Assembly: GCA_026770585.1 (NCBI GenBank)
Contig: MU647545.1
Span: forward strand, 4,289 to 52,719
Origin: Baffinella frigidus
Lineage: Eukaryota > Cryptophyceae > Cryptomonadales > Baffinellaceae
DNA: 48,431 nucleotides
Direction of reading: 5' to 3'
Of this stretch, positions 32,514-40,977 are shown in pieces (within the stretch, counting starts at the first letter, position 1; every line of letters begins with the position of its first letter). The notes beneath the pieces are model-generated. The model ran no database searches. It had not been told where the DNA came from and saw only the letters and a list, made by a program, of their open reading frames with translations. Both the position numbers and the translations under genes were made by a program.

Positions 32514-32730
32514 TGGTAAAGTCAGTCAAACTAGTCAAAAGAAGAAAGAAGACATGTGTTGTAAAGACAGTGAAACTAGTCAAAAAAGAAACAAGACCTG
32601 TGTTGTAAAGACAGTCAAACTAGTCAAAAAAGAAACAAGACCTGTGTTGTAAAGACAGTCAAACTAGTCAAAAAATAAACAAGACCTGTGTTGTAAAGAC
32701 AGTCAAAATCAAAAGATGTGTTGTAAAGAT
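32514..32730. repeat. 44-bp tandem repeat before the TCP11 gene
   Basis: About four copies of a 44-bp unit (starts near 32511, 32555, 32599, 32643) followed by a partial one. Each contains TGTTGTAAAGACAGTCAAAC and ACTAGTCAAAAAAGAAACAA. TGTTGTAAAGA differs by one base from the TGTAGTAAAGA seen near other host-like genes, so the array may be an amplified promoter site. The rest of 32368-32842 holds no convincing gene. Confidence 0.9.
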
Positions 32731-32775
32731 GTGCTGTAAAGTCTTGGTTCGCGTTTTTTAAATTGAAACAACATT

Positions 32776-32784
32776 TTTACTACA
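32776..32784 (+). promoter_or_regulatory. TTTACTACA motif before the TCP11 gene
   Basis: TTTACTACA, 58 nt upstream of the ATG at 32843, almost the same spacing as at the ankyrin gene (56 nt) and the MYND gene (61 nt). Confidence 0.6.
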
Positions 32785-32842
32785 CGATCCGGGTGGTCAA
32801 GAAATCCCCCACCATCCACACCTCACCCCTCACTACGAAACC

Positions 32843-35800
32843 ATGCTGGCGCATGGGCTTCTGAACGATCAGACCACTGACGATGCGATGGAGGTCGACA
32901 CGGAGGGCGAGGAGCCCCTCCCCTGCAAGCTCTCTGGTACTCTGGGGGCGGGGATTCAGCGCAAATTGAGCGAAACGATGATCAAGGGGGAAGGGGATGC
33001 TGGGGGGGATGCGCGTAGCCCGCCGCGCAAGCGCTCGCGCAAGTGGAGCCAGGAGGAGCTCCATGAGATCCACTTCGCAACGAAGATGCAGCGGTTCCGC
33101 ACGCGCAAGCTTGCTGCCGACGGTGAGAAGTTTGGCATGACCTCTGCAGTCGCCAAGGCCATCCCGTTCGCAGATCTGTCGACGCGGCTGCGTGACACTG
33201 TGCTCGTCAAGGTCATGAAGCTCATCCTCCACCGCGTCTGCGTCCTCACGGCGGGGGGGGTTCGCTCCTGCCCAGGCGCAGAGGAAACCAAGAACGTGAA
33301 TGTCCGAGTGTTCCTCGCTTCGTTCATGCTCGCATACCACAAGACCGACGTCTTCGAGAGCATCAACAAGCTCGAGACTGAGCTCCATGTCGCGGCAGTC
33401 AAGATGCTCGAAGTCTTCGACGCGCTCTGCATCGGGATCCTGGCGTCGAAGCGCGGGGCGGACATCAAGGAACCCGTCAAGAACGCGCTGCTCTTCCCGG
33501 GCGTCCTCCACACCTACCTCAAGGCCTTCAAAGCCTGGAAGATCCCAGACGAGGCGAAGCTGGTCGACCGCATCAAGCACGCCCTTACCGCGCTCTACCA
33601 GGCCGAGGACCACCTCGTCGATGGAGACGCCGACACGCCGCGGCTCCGCGAGGTGTTCCGCGCGCAGCAGGAGCGCCTCCGCTCGAAGCTGGTGCAGATC
33701 GCAGGCGAGAAGGCGCTCCAGGTCAACCCTGAACTCCAAACCCCAAACCCCAAACCCTAAACCCTAAACCCTAAACCCTAAACCCTAAACCCTAAACCCT
33801 AAACCCTAAACCCTAAACCAGGCCCTCGACGACCTCCGTGCGTCCCAAGGTGTGACGCGAACGCGCACCACCCTCGCTGCGGGGACCGGGCACGCCCAGG
33901 GGGGGTCGGCAGGAGTTGAGGGGGGGTATTCCGCGCTTCCGCGCCGGATGACCAACGAGCAGCTGGCGCATGAGCTACTCCTCGACCCGGCGTTCACCCT
34001 CGACGAGCACGGCGGCTGCCGCGGGGAGAACCCCGTGCACTCCAAGATCCGCACCTCGTTCCATGTAAGCCCTAACTCAACAATTTCAACACTGGCTGAA
34101 ACAGGACACAGTTGTTTTTGAAATTTTGTTGTATTGAATTCGCAATCGGTACAAATCTGTGCAGATCCTACTGTTCCTGCGCGGCTTGCTGTACCCACAG
34201 CAAGCTAGTTGGGCTCGTAATCTGATCCGCCGTCGGACCCGGAATCTGAGCCTGAGCTGGTGTCGCTTCCGGTGGAAGCACTCTCGAGGAGAGTCTCCCA
34301 TGCGGCCCACAACGTTGTGAATTTGTCCTGTCCCACCAGACGGATCAGGTCTTGTTTGGTAAAGAACCTGTTGTCTTCCGCATAGTGATCGACGAAGCAG
34401 ATTTGGATCTGCTTTGTGCCCCTTTCATACCCCACGATGGACTCCATGGTCCACCGCGTTGATGCTTCCCATGCTGTCCACAGCTCTTCGAAGCCACCAT
34501 CCGTCAGTTGGTCGAAGAAGGCCTGTCTGTCAATGTAAGTGTCTTCTTCCATATCGAAGCCATACCACCTGACCCTGACCTCATCCGAGTCCTCGATATA
34601 CCCCACGATGTCCTGGATGGTAAATTCCTCTTCTTCCTCAGGCTCAGGCTCAGGCTCAGGCTCGTTCATCTCACCCTGCATGCAGGAGAGTTGGATACGG
34701 GGCATACGTGGCCCCGTATCGATTTGTATACGGGGCTGTACGTGACCCCGGTGCGTCGTTCTTAAATACCATAGACCCAACTCCTAAACCCTCAACCCAG
34801 GTCGCCTTCTGGAATTCGCTCGCGGACGACCTCCGCCTCGACCCCCCGTGCTACGTGCGCGTCGTGCGCGTCATCGGAGAGATCCGCGACGGGATCCACG
34901 ACCTGGCGAGCGGGGGGGGGGCCTGGAAGGGTGCGGCGGAGATCGCGGACGTGCTCGACATCGAGCTGATCCAGCAGCAAGTGGACGCGGGGGGGTTCGA
35001 TTGGGCGTCGTGCATCAAGCTCATCCACGACGTGAAGTACATCCTCAACCAGTTCCGGGGCGGGGTAGAGCCCTGTGAGGGAGCGGCGTCGGGGTCACCG
35101 ATGAAGGCAACATGGGAGGATGTGGGGTGGGAGATGGAGGCGAGCGCGGGGGATACGACCAAGCAGCCGGATGCCTTCTGCCGCGCGCTCGAGTTCCTCC
35201 TCGACCGCACCAAGGCCGTCCGCATCGAGGTGGCCAACTCGCGCCTGCGGCTCATCTCGCCAGTGATCAAGGACCACGGGGTGGAATACGAACGGAACCA
35301 CATGGACAAGAAGCTGCGCGAGGGGGGTCTCTCTCTCACACGCACCCGCACGTGGCTCCGCGAGGCCATCTACGCGGAGGTGTGCACAGGCCGGCTGAAC
35401 CTCTGCGACCTCACCACCCGCGACCATACCAAGTCCGCCTCCTACATCTCCGTCCTCAACGCGGGTGTCGTAGCGCTGCTGACGGGCGCGAAGCCGCCGC
35501 GCGTCGCGGCATGCCCTGAGACGCTCCTCCTCGACGTGACGCGCCTCGCAGGGATGCACGCCGCGTTCCGCCTACAGGTATTGACGGCGTCCGTGCTCGT
35601 GATCGTCGGACAGCGCCTCGGTGAGCTGCGCGAGAAGAACCCCGTCGTGATTCTGGACGCCATCGCGGAGCGCATCATCGCCTCCGCCCCGCGTGCTGGA
35701 GACCTCGCGTCAGTCGTCGCCACGGTGTGCGAGGAGCTGGAAGCGTCGTGCGAGATGAGCCAAGCCGACCTCAAGGGGCTGGCTGCCGTGCTCATGAAGG

Positions 35801-36633
35801 GCGTCGAAGCCAACCGTCCCGTGCCGAAGCTCATGGAGACACGGCTCCGCAACGTGCTCTTGCGCGGGATGAATGGGGGCGCCGTGGACATGTTCAAGGA
35901 CGTTGCCGGGGTCGCGGTTTGAACCCTAAACCCTAAACCCTAAACCCTAAACCCCAAACCCTAAACCCTAAACCCTAAACCCTAAACCCACCAGGTAACC
36001 TTCAAGGAGCTCCAGCTCCCGCAGGCAGTCAAGGCCCTCGCCCCGCACCTCCACGACGCTGTTCAGCGGCTCCGCAAGGTCATGGGCCTCAACACCAAGG
36101 TGCACGCCGCGCGCTACAACTCGCTCATCGCCGGGGAGTCGGCTGGACTCGTCCCCTCACGCGTGAGCATTGACACCGACAAGCCCGCGCCGCTCGGCTT
36201 CCGGTTCATGACGGTCTTCGAGGCCGAGGAGCGCCTCAAGGAGCTAGGCTGCGATGGCCTCCTCGGGGAGCGTGTGGTCAGGCTCCAGGGCGGGCGCATC
36301 GAGCGCGTCATGCCTACCTACAGGGTGGTGCACGGGGACGTGGGAGGGGAGAGCATGAAGGAGGCTATGGTGCTTGCGATCTCTGTTGACAAGATCTCTC
36401 TCGCGCCGGGGGAGGGGCCGCCTGCGGGGTTCAGGCTGATGCGCGCGGAGGAGGCGGCGTCTGCGCGGTGGGAGGGCGCGCTCGTCGAGGGCTGGCTCGA
36501 GGAGTGGAGCATCGTGCGTCTCGAAGGAGGCAAGATCAACGGCTCCGGCTACGGCGGAGTTGTGACGCTCGGAGACTTCACAGACGCGCAGTACATCGGC
36601 GAAGCGCTCGTCGTCCCTCTCGAGACCATCTAG
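32843..36633 (+). CDS. TCP11-domain protein, four exons, ~958 aa
   Basis: Exons 32843-33721, 33822-34064, 34801-35916 and 35995-36633. All three introns are phase 0 with GT..AG ends, and the joined frame is open throughout. The T-complex-11 (TCP11/Sok1) fold is recognised by VRVFLASFMLAYHKTDVF in exon 1, MTNEQLAHELLLDPAF in exon 2, VAFWNSLADDL..PPCYVRVVRVIGEIRDGI in exon 3, and NTKVHAARYNSLIAG in exon 4. An N-terminal PPRKRSRK is a likely nuclear signal. The last ~150 residues hold two similar GFR.M...EA domains unknown to me. TCP11 proteins are linked to cAMP/PKA signalling, notable beside a phosphodiesterase. G/C-rich and host-like. Confidence 0.82.
33722..33821 (+). repeat. TCP11 intron 1, CCCTAAA repeats
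   Basis: 100-nt intron, CTCCAG|GTCAACCC...AAACCAG|GCC, made almost wholly of CCCTAAA heptamers after a short variable start. Phase 0. Confidence 0.85.
34205..34705 (-). CDS. Tandem chromodomain-like protein nested in an intron, ~166 aa
   Basis: After an acidic (Glu-Pro)n stretch, residues ~24-70 (TIQDIVGYIEDSDEVRVRWY, then GFDMEEDTYI) follow the chromodomain pattern: strand, R-x-W-x-G/Y, acidic turn, aromatic, C-terminal helix. A second, diverged copy (~78-130: WTMESIVGYERGTKQIQICF) follows. Both end in an ELWTAWE/TLWAAWE helix, showing internal duplication. A Ser/Asp-rich tail closes the protein. Chromodomains read methylated histone lysines, though the aromatic cage is incomplete in repeat 2. 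TATTTAAG (34761-34768, minus strand) lies 56 nt before the ATG at 34705; later ATGs at 34681 and 34669 are possible. Base composition and promoter are of the viral class, unlike the surrounding gene. Confidence 0.65.
   Translation of the reverse strand: MPRIQLSCMQGEMNEPEPEPEPEEEEEFTIQDIVGYIEDSDEVRVRWYGFDMEEDTYIDRQAFFDQLTDGGFEELWTAWEASTRWTMESIVGYERGTKQIQICFVDHYAEDNRFFTKQDLIRLVGQDKFTTLWAAWETLLESASTGSDTSSGSDSGSDGGSDYEPN
34761..34768 (-). promoter_or_regulatory. Core-type TATA element inside the TCP11 intron
   Basis: TATTTAAG on the minus strand serves the nested chromodomain-like gene. It lies inside the longer open frame (to 34780), so the start must be downstream. Confidence 0.65.
35917..35994 (+). 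repeat. TCP11 intron 3, CCCTAAA repeats
   Basis: 78-nt intron, GTCGCG|GTTTGAACCC...CCCACCAG|GTA, made of CCCTAAA heptamers between a short donor and acceptor. Phase 0. Unspliced, the frame stops at TGA within the donor. Confidence 0.85.
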
Positions 36634-36701
36634 GCGTCTCAAATTTAGTTAGAAATGCAAGTGTCCCTGTCTGCGGAGTGTACATTTAGACAACCCATAG
36701 C

Positions 36702-36941
36702 ATGAGTGGTTCAGGAAACCCATCTGCCCCACATGAACACTGTAGACACAATCCTCAAGGGTGCCACAGGGGATTCCCCAAACACCAACGGGATGTCAAT
36801 CCCGTAACGGTAACGCGAGACTCGCAGGGTTTCGAGAGAGAATGGCTCGCAGGGTTCCGTCGACTGTTTGGCCCACCCTGTGAATTCAAGCCAGAAGAAT
36901 CCTCGCCGCAGCCAACGTGGCAAATTGTCATGTGTGATTAA
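36702..36941 (+). CDS. Uncertain small protein, 79 aa
   Basis: Unrecognised His/Pro-rich frame between the TCP11 gene and the terminase exon, starting at an ATG 21 nt after a TACATTTAGA element. A minus-strand frame covers the same bases (36711-36974) and could instead be part of a terminase exon, but it lacks terminase motifs. Coding status is doubtful. Confidence 0.3.
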   Translation: MSGSGNPSAPHEHCRHNPQGCHRGFPKHQRDVNPVTVTRDSQGFEREWLAGFRRLFGPPCEFKPEESSPQPTWQIVMCD

Positions 36942-36985
36942 GTCGCTGAAATCACCTGCCAAGACCCAGGACACGTAATAGACTA

Positions 36986-37714
36986 CTAGGGGTGGGGTCT
37001 AAGATTCAGGGTTGGGGGGGGGGTACGTACCCTAGATGGGTACGAGTTAACAATCCTCACATCTTGAACTCCATCAGGCCCATTGAGAATGATCTCCTCG
37101 CAGTTTTCTCGCATTGTTTTATACTTCGGAATCTTGAGGGCATCAAAGATAATGTTCAAGAAGCGAAGAACGTTTCGGAGAAGCTTCTGTGAGATTCGTT
37201 TACACGTTGAATAAATAGAGACCTCGCAACCTGTACACGAGAAGATGAGAGCTGCCGCGAAGAGGGACACGCTGATAGTCTTACCAAACCGGCGTGGGGT
37301 CGAGATCAAAACCTCTGATTGGATGTGCGACCAATTGTTAGCCTGTAGCAATCGCTGATGGGCGCGCATAAACGAGCCATCTCCATCGGCCTTAAAAAAC
37401 ACCCGAGAGACTGCGCGGATGTATGCTTCGTGGAACACTTTCTGATGATGTGAGCGTTGCCACCCATTCTCATCGAGAACGCGCAGGGCCATTCTACACC
37501 GTTCCATCCTATCAAACCCATCCTCTTTGAATTCACGTACATTGGACCTCATATGTCTCTTAAGGGAGCTTAGCATACGCGAACGCTCTCTCAGAATAGC
37601 CTGTCGATCAACATCCCTAGATTTCAGACGGGTATAGTCATCACGCCAGGGGCTGATTTTGCTCACAGCCGACGAGGGTCTCTCAGAGATGCTGTGTTTC
37701 AGCAAGATGGACAT
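36986..37714 (-). CDS. Terminase large subunit, ATPase N-terminal exon only
   Basis: DNA-packaging motor ATPase of the herpes/HK97 terminase class. The Walker A variant STPRRFGKT (~136-144) is preceded by a helical adaptor region and followed by SVSLFAAALIFSCTG and a CKRISQKLLRNVLRFLN helix, then KTMRENCEEIILNGPDGV as in terminases between Walker A and B. The coding frame runs out at 36986, but AGG|GTACGT at 37031/37030 (minus strand) is a strong splice donor at the point where the family expects a continuation. No Walker B or nuclease domain is seen elsewhere in the window. The open frame begins with a GTG at 37765; the first ATG is at 37714, and an upstream exon is possible. Confidence 0.7.
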   Translation of the reverse strand: MSILLKHSISERPSSAVSKISPWRDDYTRLKSRDVDRQAILRERSRMLSSLKRHMRSNVREFKEDGFDRMERCRMALRVLDENGWQRSHHQKVFHEAYIRAVSRVFFKADGDGSFMRAHQRLLQANNWSHIQSEVLISTPRRFGKTISVSLFAAALIFSCTGCEVSIYSTCKRISQKLLRNVLRFLNIIFDALKIPKYKTMRENCEEIILNGPDGVQDVRIVNSYPSRVRTPPPTLNLRPHP

Positions 37715-37802
37715 GGACAGGGATATGAATGAAAGCTGTGCTGAAATACATGACACATCGTCCACATTGGTTAAACACCATTTTAATTAATATACCCTAT
37801 AT

Positions 37803-38102
37803 CTAACGAATCCGCATGGAATTCAGACCGGCGATTCGTAGCTGTGTAGCACATGGAGGCACGTGGTTTGCACTACACACATTCAACGAAAGGGGGTTCA
37901 ATTTGAAAGAGTTCACTTGGTTGTTTTCATTGCTGGATCCGGTGTTCCCGTAACCCGCATTCACCACGCTGTTTGCAACCCACTCCATACGCTGTGGCAT
38001 GGGTAGCAATAGGTACGAGTCCATACCACCAGTCATAGACCATAGACGGCCGAGATGAGTTTCTGTCATCTTTGAAATGATATTAGTCGTAAGGATCGGC
38101 AT
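37803..38102 (-). CDS. Hypothetical protein, ~99 aa
   Basis: Unrecognised small soluble protein just upstream of the terminase exon on the same strand. A GTATTAAAGG element near 38131-38140 is about 35 nt before the ATG at 38102, so the first ATG (38120) is probably too close. Confidence 0.45.
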   Translation of the reverse strand: MPILTTNIISKMTETHLGRLWSMTGGMDSYLLLPMPQRMEWVANSVVNAGYGNTGSSNENNQVNSFKLNPLSLNVCSANHVPPCATQLRIAGLNSMRIR

Positions 38103-38151
38103 ATTCAGATGCCTCTGCAACGAGTGGGATTCCTTTAATACATCAAACCGA

Positions 38152-39312
38152 TTAATACATCTGACTCAGAATACCTACCAGACTCACGAATGGAATATGA
38201 AATGAACAACCTGTGAGTGTATCCAGGCAACGGTTACGGTTGTGTGTCCAACTCATGCTGAAAACCGAGAGACCGATATGGCTCTCGGAATCCATGCCTT
38301 GCCCAGTCGACCGCTGGACCACCCACACGTCTCTCGTCTCAGCGCCGTGTGCACGAGTGTTTCGGTAACCTCCGGGGAAATCCTCAGGTATCGGGACGGT
38401 GAGAATCCCACTGTTGGCCACCTCAACCAATTCAACGGAGGCACCTACACACCGGGCGAACACGACCAAATTCAACTGCGTGCATCTGGTACGGGCAATC
38501 TCTGCAGCAATGACACGGTTGTGTGCCCGTGCGACGCGCATAATAATGTCATTTGAGGGATCCTCTGGGATTTCTTGATCATTCATGTCAAGAGACACGA
38601 CTGTGCTCTGCGTGGTCCCGTCTACACTCACGAAGTACACAACCATGAAGATCTGGACCGAAGACGTGTTGAAACCCATCTGCATCGCCACTGCATTGTC
38701 GGATCTTACCTGTTCATCACGATCCATCTGATTCATACGCTCTATGTGGGCCAGACCAGTTGCACGCCACATCTCAGGGAGATTATGAACGCCGAGGTGG
38801 TTGTCCTGTCCGCTCCTACACAGAGGACAGCGCATCGGGGAGGTGAGCCACGAGACCACAAGGAAGCTCGCGGAAAAAGAATGCTCACACGAGAGGACGA
38901 TTTCGCTGTGTAGTGGGGACGAAGTATCCAATGCAAACCCTTCAAATCCCGTGACCTGACTCTCTGTGATGAGATCAAGCGAAATCGGGCAAACTGCCGT
39001 AGCTGAAGGGATTCTCATTCGCACGTTCATGTCATATGGAGATATAATAGTCTCTGTGGGAATGGCATTACTGGACTCTTGTTCATTTTCAGACACATAA
39101 CCAGAGGGAGAAAGCCTCAGAAAACTATTGTCCCCATCAAGACTGGTTGTTACCCCCGACACAGCTGACCCACCAAGGCTGATAACATCATCACCAGGCT
39201 CAGACAAGGTCTCATTTACAATAGTGGCAGCAGGTTCATACACAGCCCCACCAAGCAGGATGTCATAGTCATCCGATGGCGTGCATATAGTGAGTTGTTC
39301 GACCATACACAT
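38152..39312 (-). CDS. RING/SP-RING-like zinc-finger protein, ~386 aa
   Basis: Likely ubiquitin- or SUMO-ligase-type protein. Residues ~107-170 contain VCPISLDLI, then an insert, then VLSCEHSFSASFLVVSWL and MRCPLCRSG. The second Cys of the usual C-x2-C pair is Ser (CPIS) and one internal ligand is missing, a pattern more like SP-RING/MIZ fingers than classical RING. The N-terminus is disordered. The C-terminal 200 residues look like a mixed alpha/beta domain I do not recognise. The ATG at 39312 (or 39306) is chosen because the bidirectional TATATAAG element at 39353-39362 is about 41 nt upstream. Confidence 0.65.
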   Translation of the reverse strand: MCMVEQLTICTPSDDYDILLGGAVYEPAATIVNETLSEPGDDVISLGGSAVSGVTTSLDGDNSFLRLSPSGYVSENEQESSNAIPTETIISPYDMNVRMRIPSATAVCPISLDLITESQVTGFEGFALDTSSPLHSEIVLSCEHSFSASFLVVSWLTSPMRCPLCRSGQDNHLGVHNLPEMWRATGLAHIERMNQMDRDEQVRSDNAVAMQMGFNTSSVQIFMVVYFVSVDGTTQSTVVSLDMNDQEIPEDPSNDIIMRVARAHNRVIAAEIARTRCTQLNLVVFARCVGASVELVEVANSGILTVPIPEDFPGGYRNTRAHGAETRDVWVVQRSTGQGMDSESHIGLSVFSMSWTHNRNRCLDTLTGCSFHIPFVSLVGILSQMY

Positions 39313-39352
39313 TACAACTGGCTGATGCAATGTATAGTACGACATAAATGCC

Positions 39353-39362
39353 TTGTTATATA
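39353..39362. promoter_or_regulatory. Bidirectional TATA-like element
   Basis: CTTATATAA on the minus strand and TTATATAAG on the plus strand lie between the RING-like gene and the divergent membrane-protein gene, about 41 nt and 52 nt from their probable ATGs. Confidence 0.6.
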
Positions 39363-39413
39363 AGATGATACAGACATACAGGTGCTCTGTGTGTGCATAC
39401 CGTCATACCATAC

Positions 39414-40454
39414 ATGAAACCAATTACCTCACTCGGGCGTTGGATGTGTTGCACATTTCAGCTAATGCGTGTGACCGTTCTGGTTATCGGACCGTTCACC
39501 AGCCTTCTCCTACTTGTCAAAACCATATCAACGCCACTCTTTGGAGTTCCGTCGGCTATCACTGCATATGCACTGGGGGTCGTGATCATGGGTGTCATTA
39601 ACTTAAGCTTGATCAGATACAAACGTATGACACAGGATACCACGGTGAACACCAGAACCAACGGTATTATCCAAGCATTGGCATTATCAATCACATCTCT
39701 CGCATTCCTCTCAAACATAACGATTCAGCTACTCCATATAACAGGGATGCGGCAGATGTTTCTCGTGGCCTTCGGTCTCACCACACTCCGAATTCAACAG
39801 ACGCTGGGTGGAGGTAAGACATCTGCAATATTCAGTGGACCTGTATCGTTAATCACATTCACATTATTGGTTGTGCTATGGGGCATTACTAAGGTAGATG
39901 ATGAGACATTCCAACACCCAGAACCGCTCACACATAGGTTAACACAAACTCCCGCCTTTATCGTGTGTTTCTTCATCGGGGCGGCGGCACATGTTCACAT
40001 CCTCTGTCTTCTGTTCAACCAACGATCAGAGCCCAAAGAAGGTAAACCGTCCAAATGGTTTGCGGTCGGTATCGCATCTGTACACATTGTTCTCGTCATT
40101 TTATCTGGACTGATACAGAAAACACACCCCTTCACAGTAGATGTCCCCACCGTGAGGTTAAACGAATCTGTGGAACACGTGATGCCTAGACTGGTAATGT
40201 CCATCACACTTCTCTTATTATGTACGGCACCGATCGTGACCAGTGGGGTGTTTAACTCAATCTTCGTTGATGGTTCTGTGATCATAGCCACTGTGCTCAT
40301 AACAAACACCTCGCCTCACATCGGCAGTGTGGCTCTCATTGTGTTTTCCGCAGTGAAGGTAATAGCAGTTTTCTGTTTGACGTATCTATTCACTGATGAG
40401 TGGATACCAAAATTTATATGGGACAATCTTCGGTCGGTTAAGAGCAGTCAATAA
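39414..40454 (+). CDS. Multi-pass membrane protein, ~346 aa
   Basis: Unrecognised integral membrane protein with about nine to ten hydrophobic segments spread over the full length (approximate residues 18-42, 46-66, 85-105, 110-125, 140-155, 178-200, 215-235, 260-280, 282-300 and 308-328) and short loops, resembling a transporter or a herpesvirus gM-like envelope protein in topology only. The open frame begins at 39393 with a GTG; the first ATG is 39414. AATAAAAAA overlaps or directly follows the stop. Confidence 0.7.
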   Translation: MKPITSLGRWMCCTFQLMRVTVLVIGPFTSLLLLVKTISTPLFGVPSAITAYALGVVIMGVINLSLIRYKRMTQDTTVNTRTNGIIQALALSITSLAFLSNITIQLLHITGMRQMFLVAFGLTTLRIQQTLGGGKTSAIFSGPVSLITFTLLVVLWGITKVDDETFQHPEPLTHRLTQTPAFIVCFFIGAAAHVHILCLLFNQRSEPKEGKPSKWFAVGIASVHIVLVILSGLIQKTHPFTVDVPTVRLNESVEHVMPRLVMSITLLLLCTAPIVTSGVFNSIFVDGSVIIATVLITNTSPHIGSVALIVFSAVKVIAVFCLTYLFTDEWIPKFIWDNLRSVKSSQ

Positions 40455-40523
40455 AAAACCGTAAACAACACAGACTGGCCATGTGTAAAAACACGACCGT
40501 ATGACACCCAAAAACAACAAAAT

Positions 40524-40937
40524 ATGATAGAGATAGATACTTCTCAAACACTTCTCGTACAGGAGGGTGTGCCATGGCCTCACATTAAGGAACCCTGTTC
40601 ACGCGAGATGATCCACCTACTCGAGCGCGCTGAATCATTTGTCTCGTGGTTTCAACCGAAGGACGGATGCGTTGACGACCAATTCCCCACGATCCGTGTA
40701 GGCCATCGATACTGTAAACTATCGCTACGACTACAAAAGGCGCTCTTCAGACATGTGCGCCTACAGCGAGACTTTGTGAACCGGGAGCGCACCCCAGACG
40801 GAGTCGTGAAACTTCGCATCCCAACTGCTCTATTCATGGACAAGAAAAAGACAGCTTCACGGTTCATGGTAAGGGACCCACCCAGTCACCTCGTTCCAGC
40901 GACTGTTATTCCCCACTACACATGTGATGTTATTTAA
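40524..40937 (+). CDS. Hypothetical protein, 137 aa
   Basis: Unrecognised basic, soluble protein with an Arg-rich helix in the middle (LRLQKALFRHVRLQRDFVNRE) and KKKTA near the C-terminus. It ends at 40937, where the TATA-like element of the next gene begins. Confidence 0.5.
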   Translation: MIEIDTSQTLLVQEGVPWPHIKEPCSREMIHLLERAESFVSWFQPKDGCVDDQFPTIRVGHRYCKLSLRLQKALFRHVRLQRDFVNRERTPDGVVKLRIPTALFMDKKKTASRFMVRDPPSHLVPATVIPHYTCDVI

Positions 40938-40938
40938 C
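40931..40938 (+). promoter_or_regulatory. TATA-like element overlapping a stop codon
   Basis: TATTTAAC overlaps the end of the preceding gene and lies 40 nt before the ATG at 40978, so the apparent overlapping start at 40924 is not the real one. Confidence 0.6.
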
Positions 40939-40977
40939 CCCAAAAGATATGACCATACCAACCCCCCTATACAGAAC

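Larger units (their letters stand above)
34065..34800 (+). other. TCP11 intron 2 containing an antisense gene
   Basis: 736-nt intron. The donor CAT|GTAAGCCCTAACTC and the acceptor end CCTAAACCCTCAACCCAG|GTC both retain CCCTAA-like sequence, so this looks like a telomere-repeat intron split by inserted DNA. The inserted part holds a complete minus-strand gene with its own core-type TATA element. Phase 0. Confidence 0.75.

Noticed and set aside
36711-36974. Minus-strand frame as exon 2 of the terminase
   Set aside because: It follows a possible TTGGCAG acceptor but shows no Walker B or nuclease motif and does not resemble a terminase.
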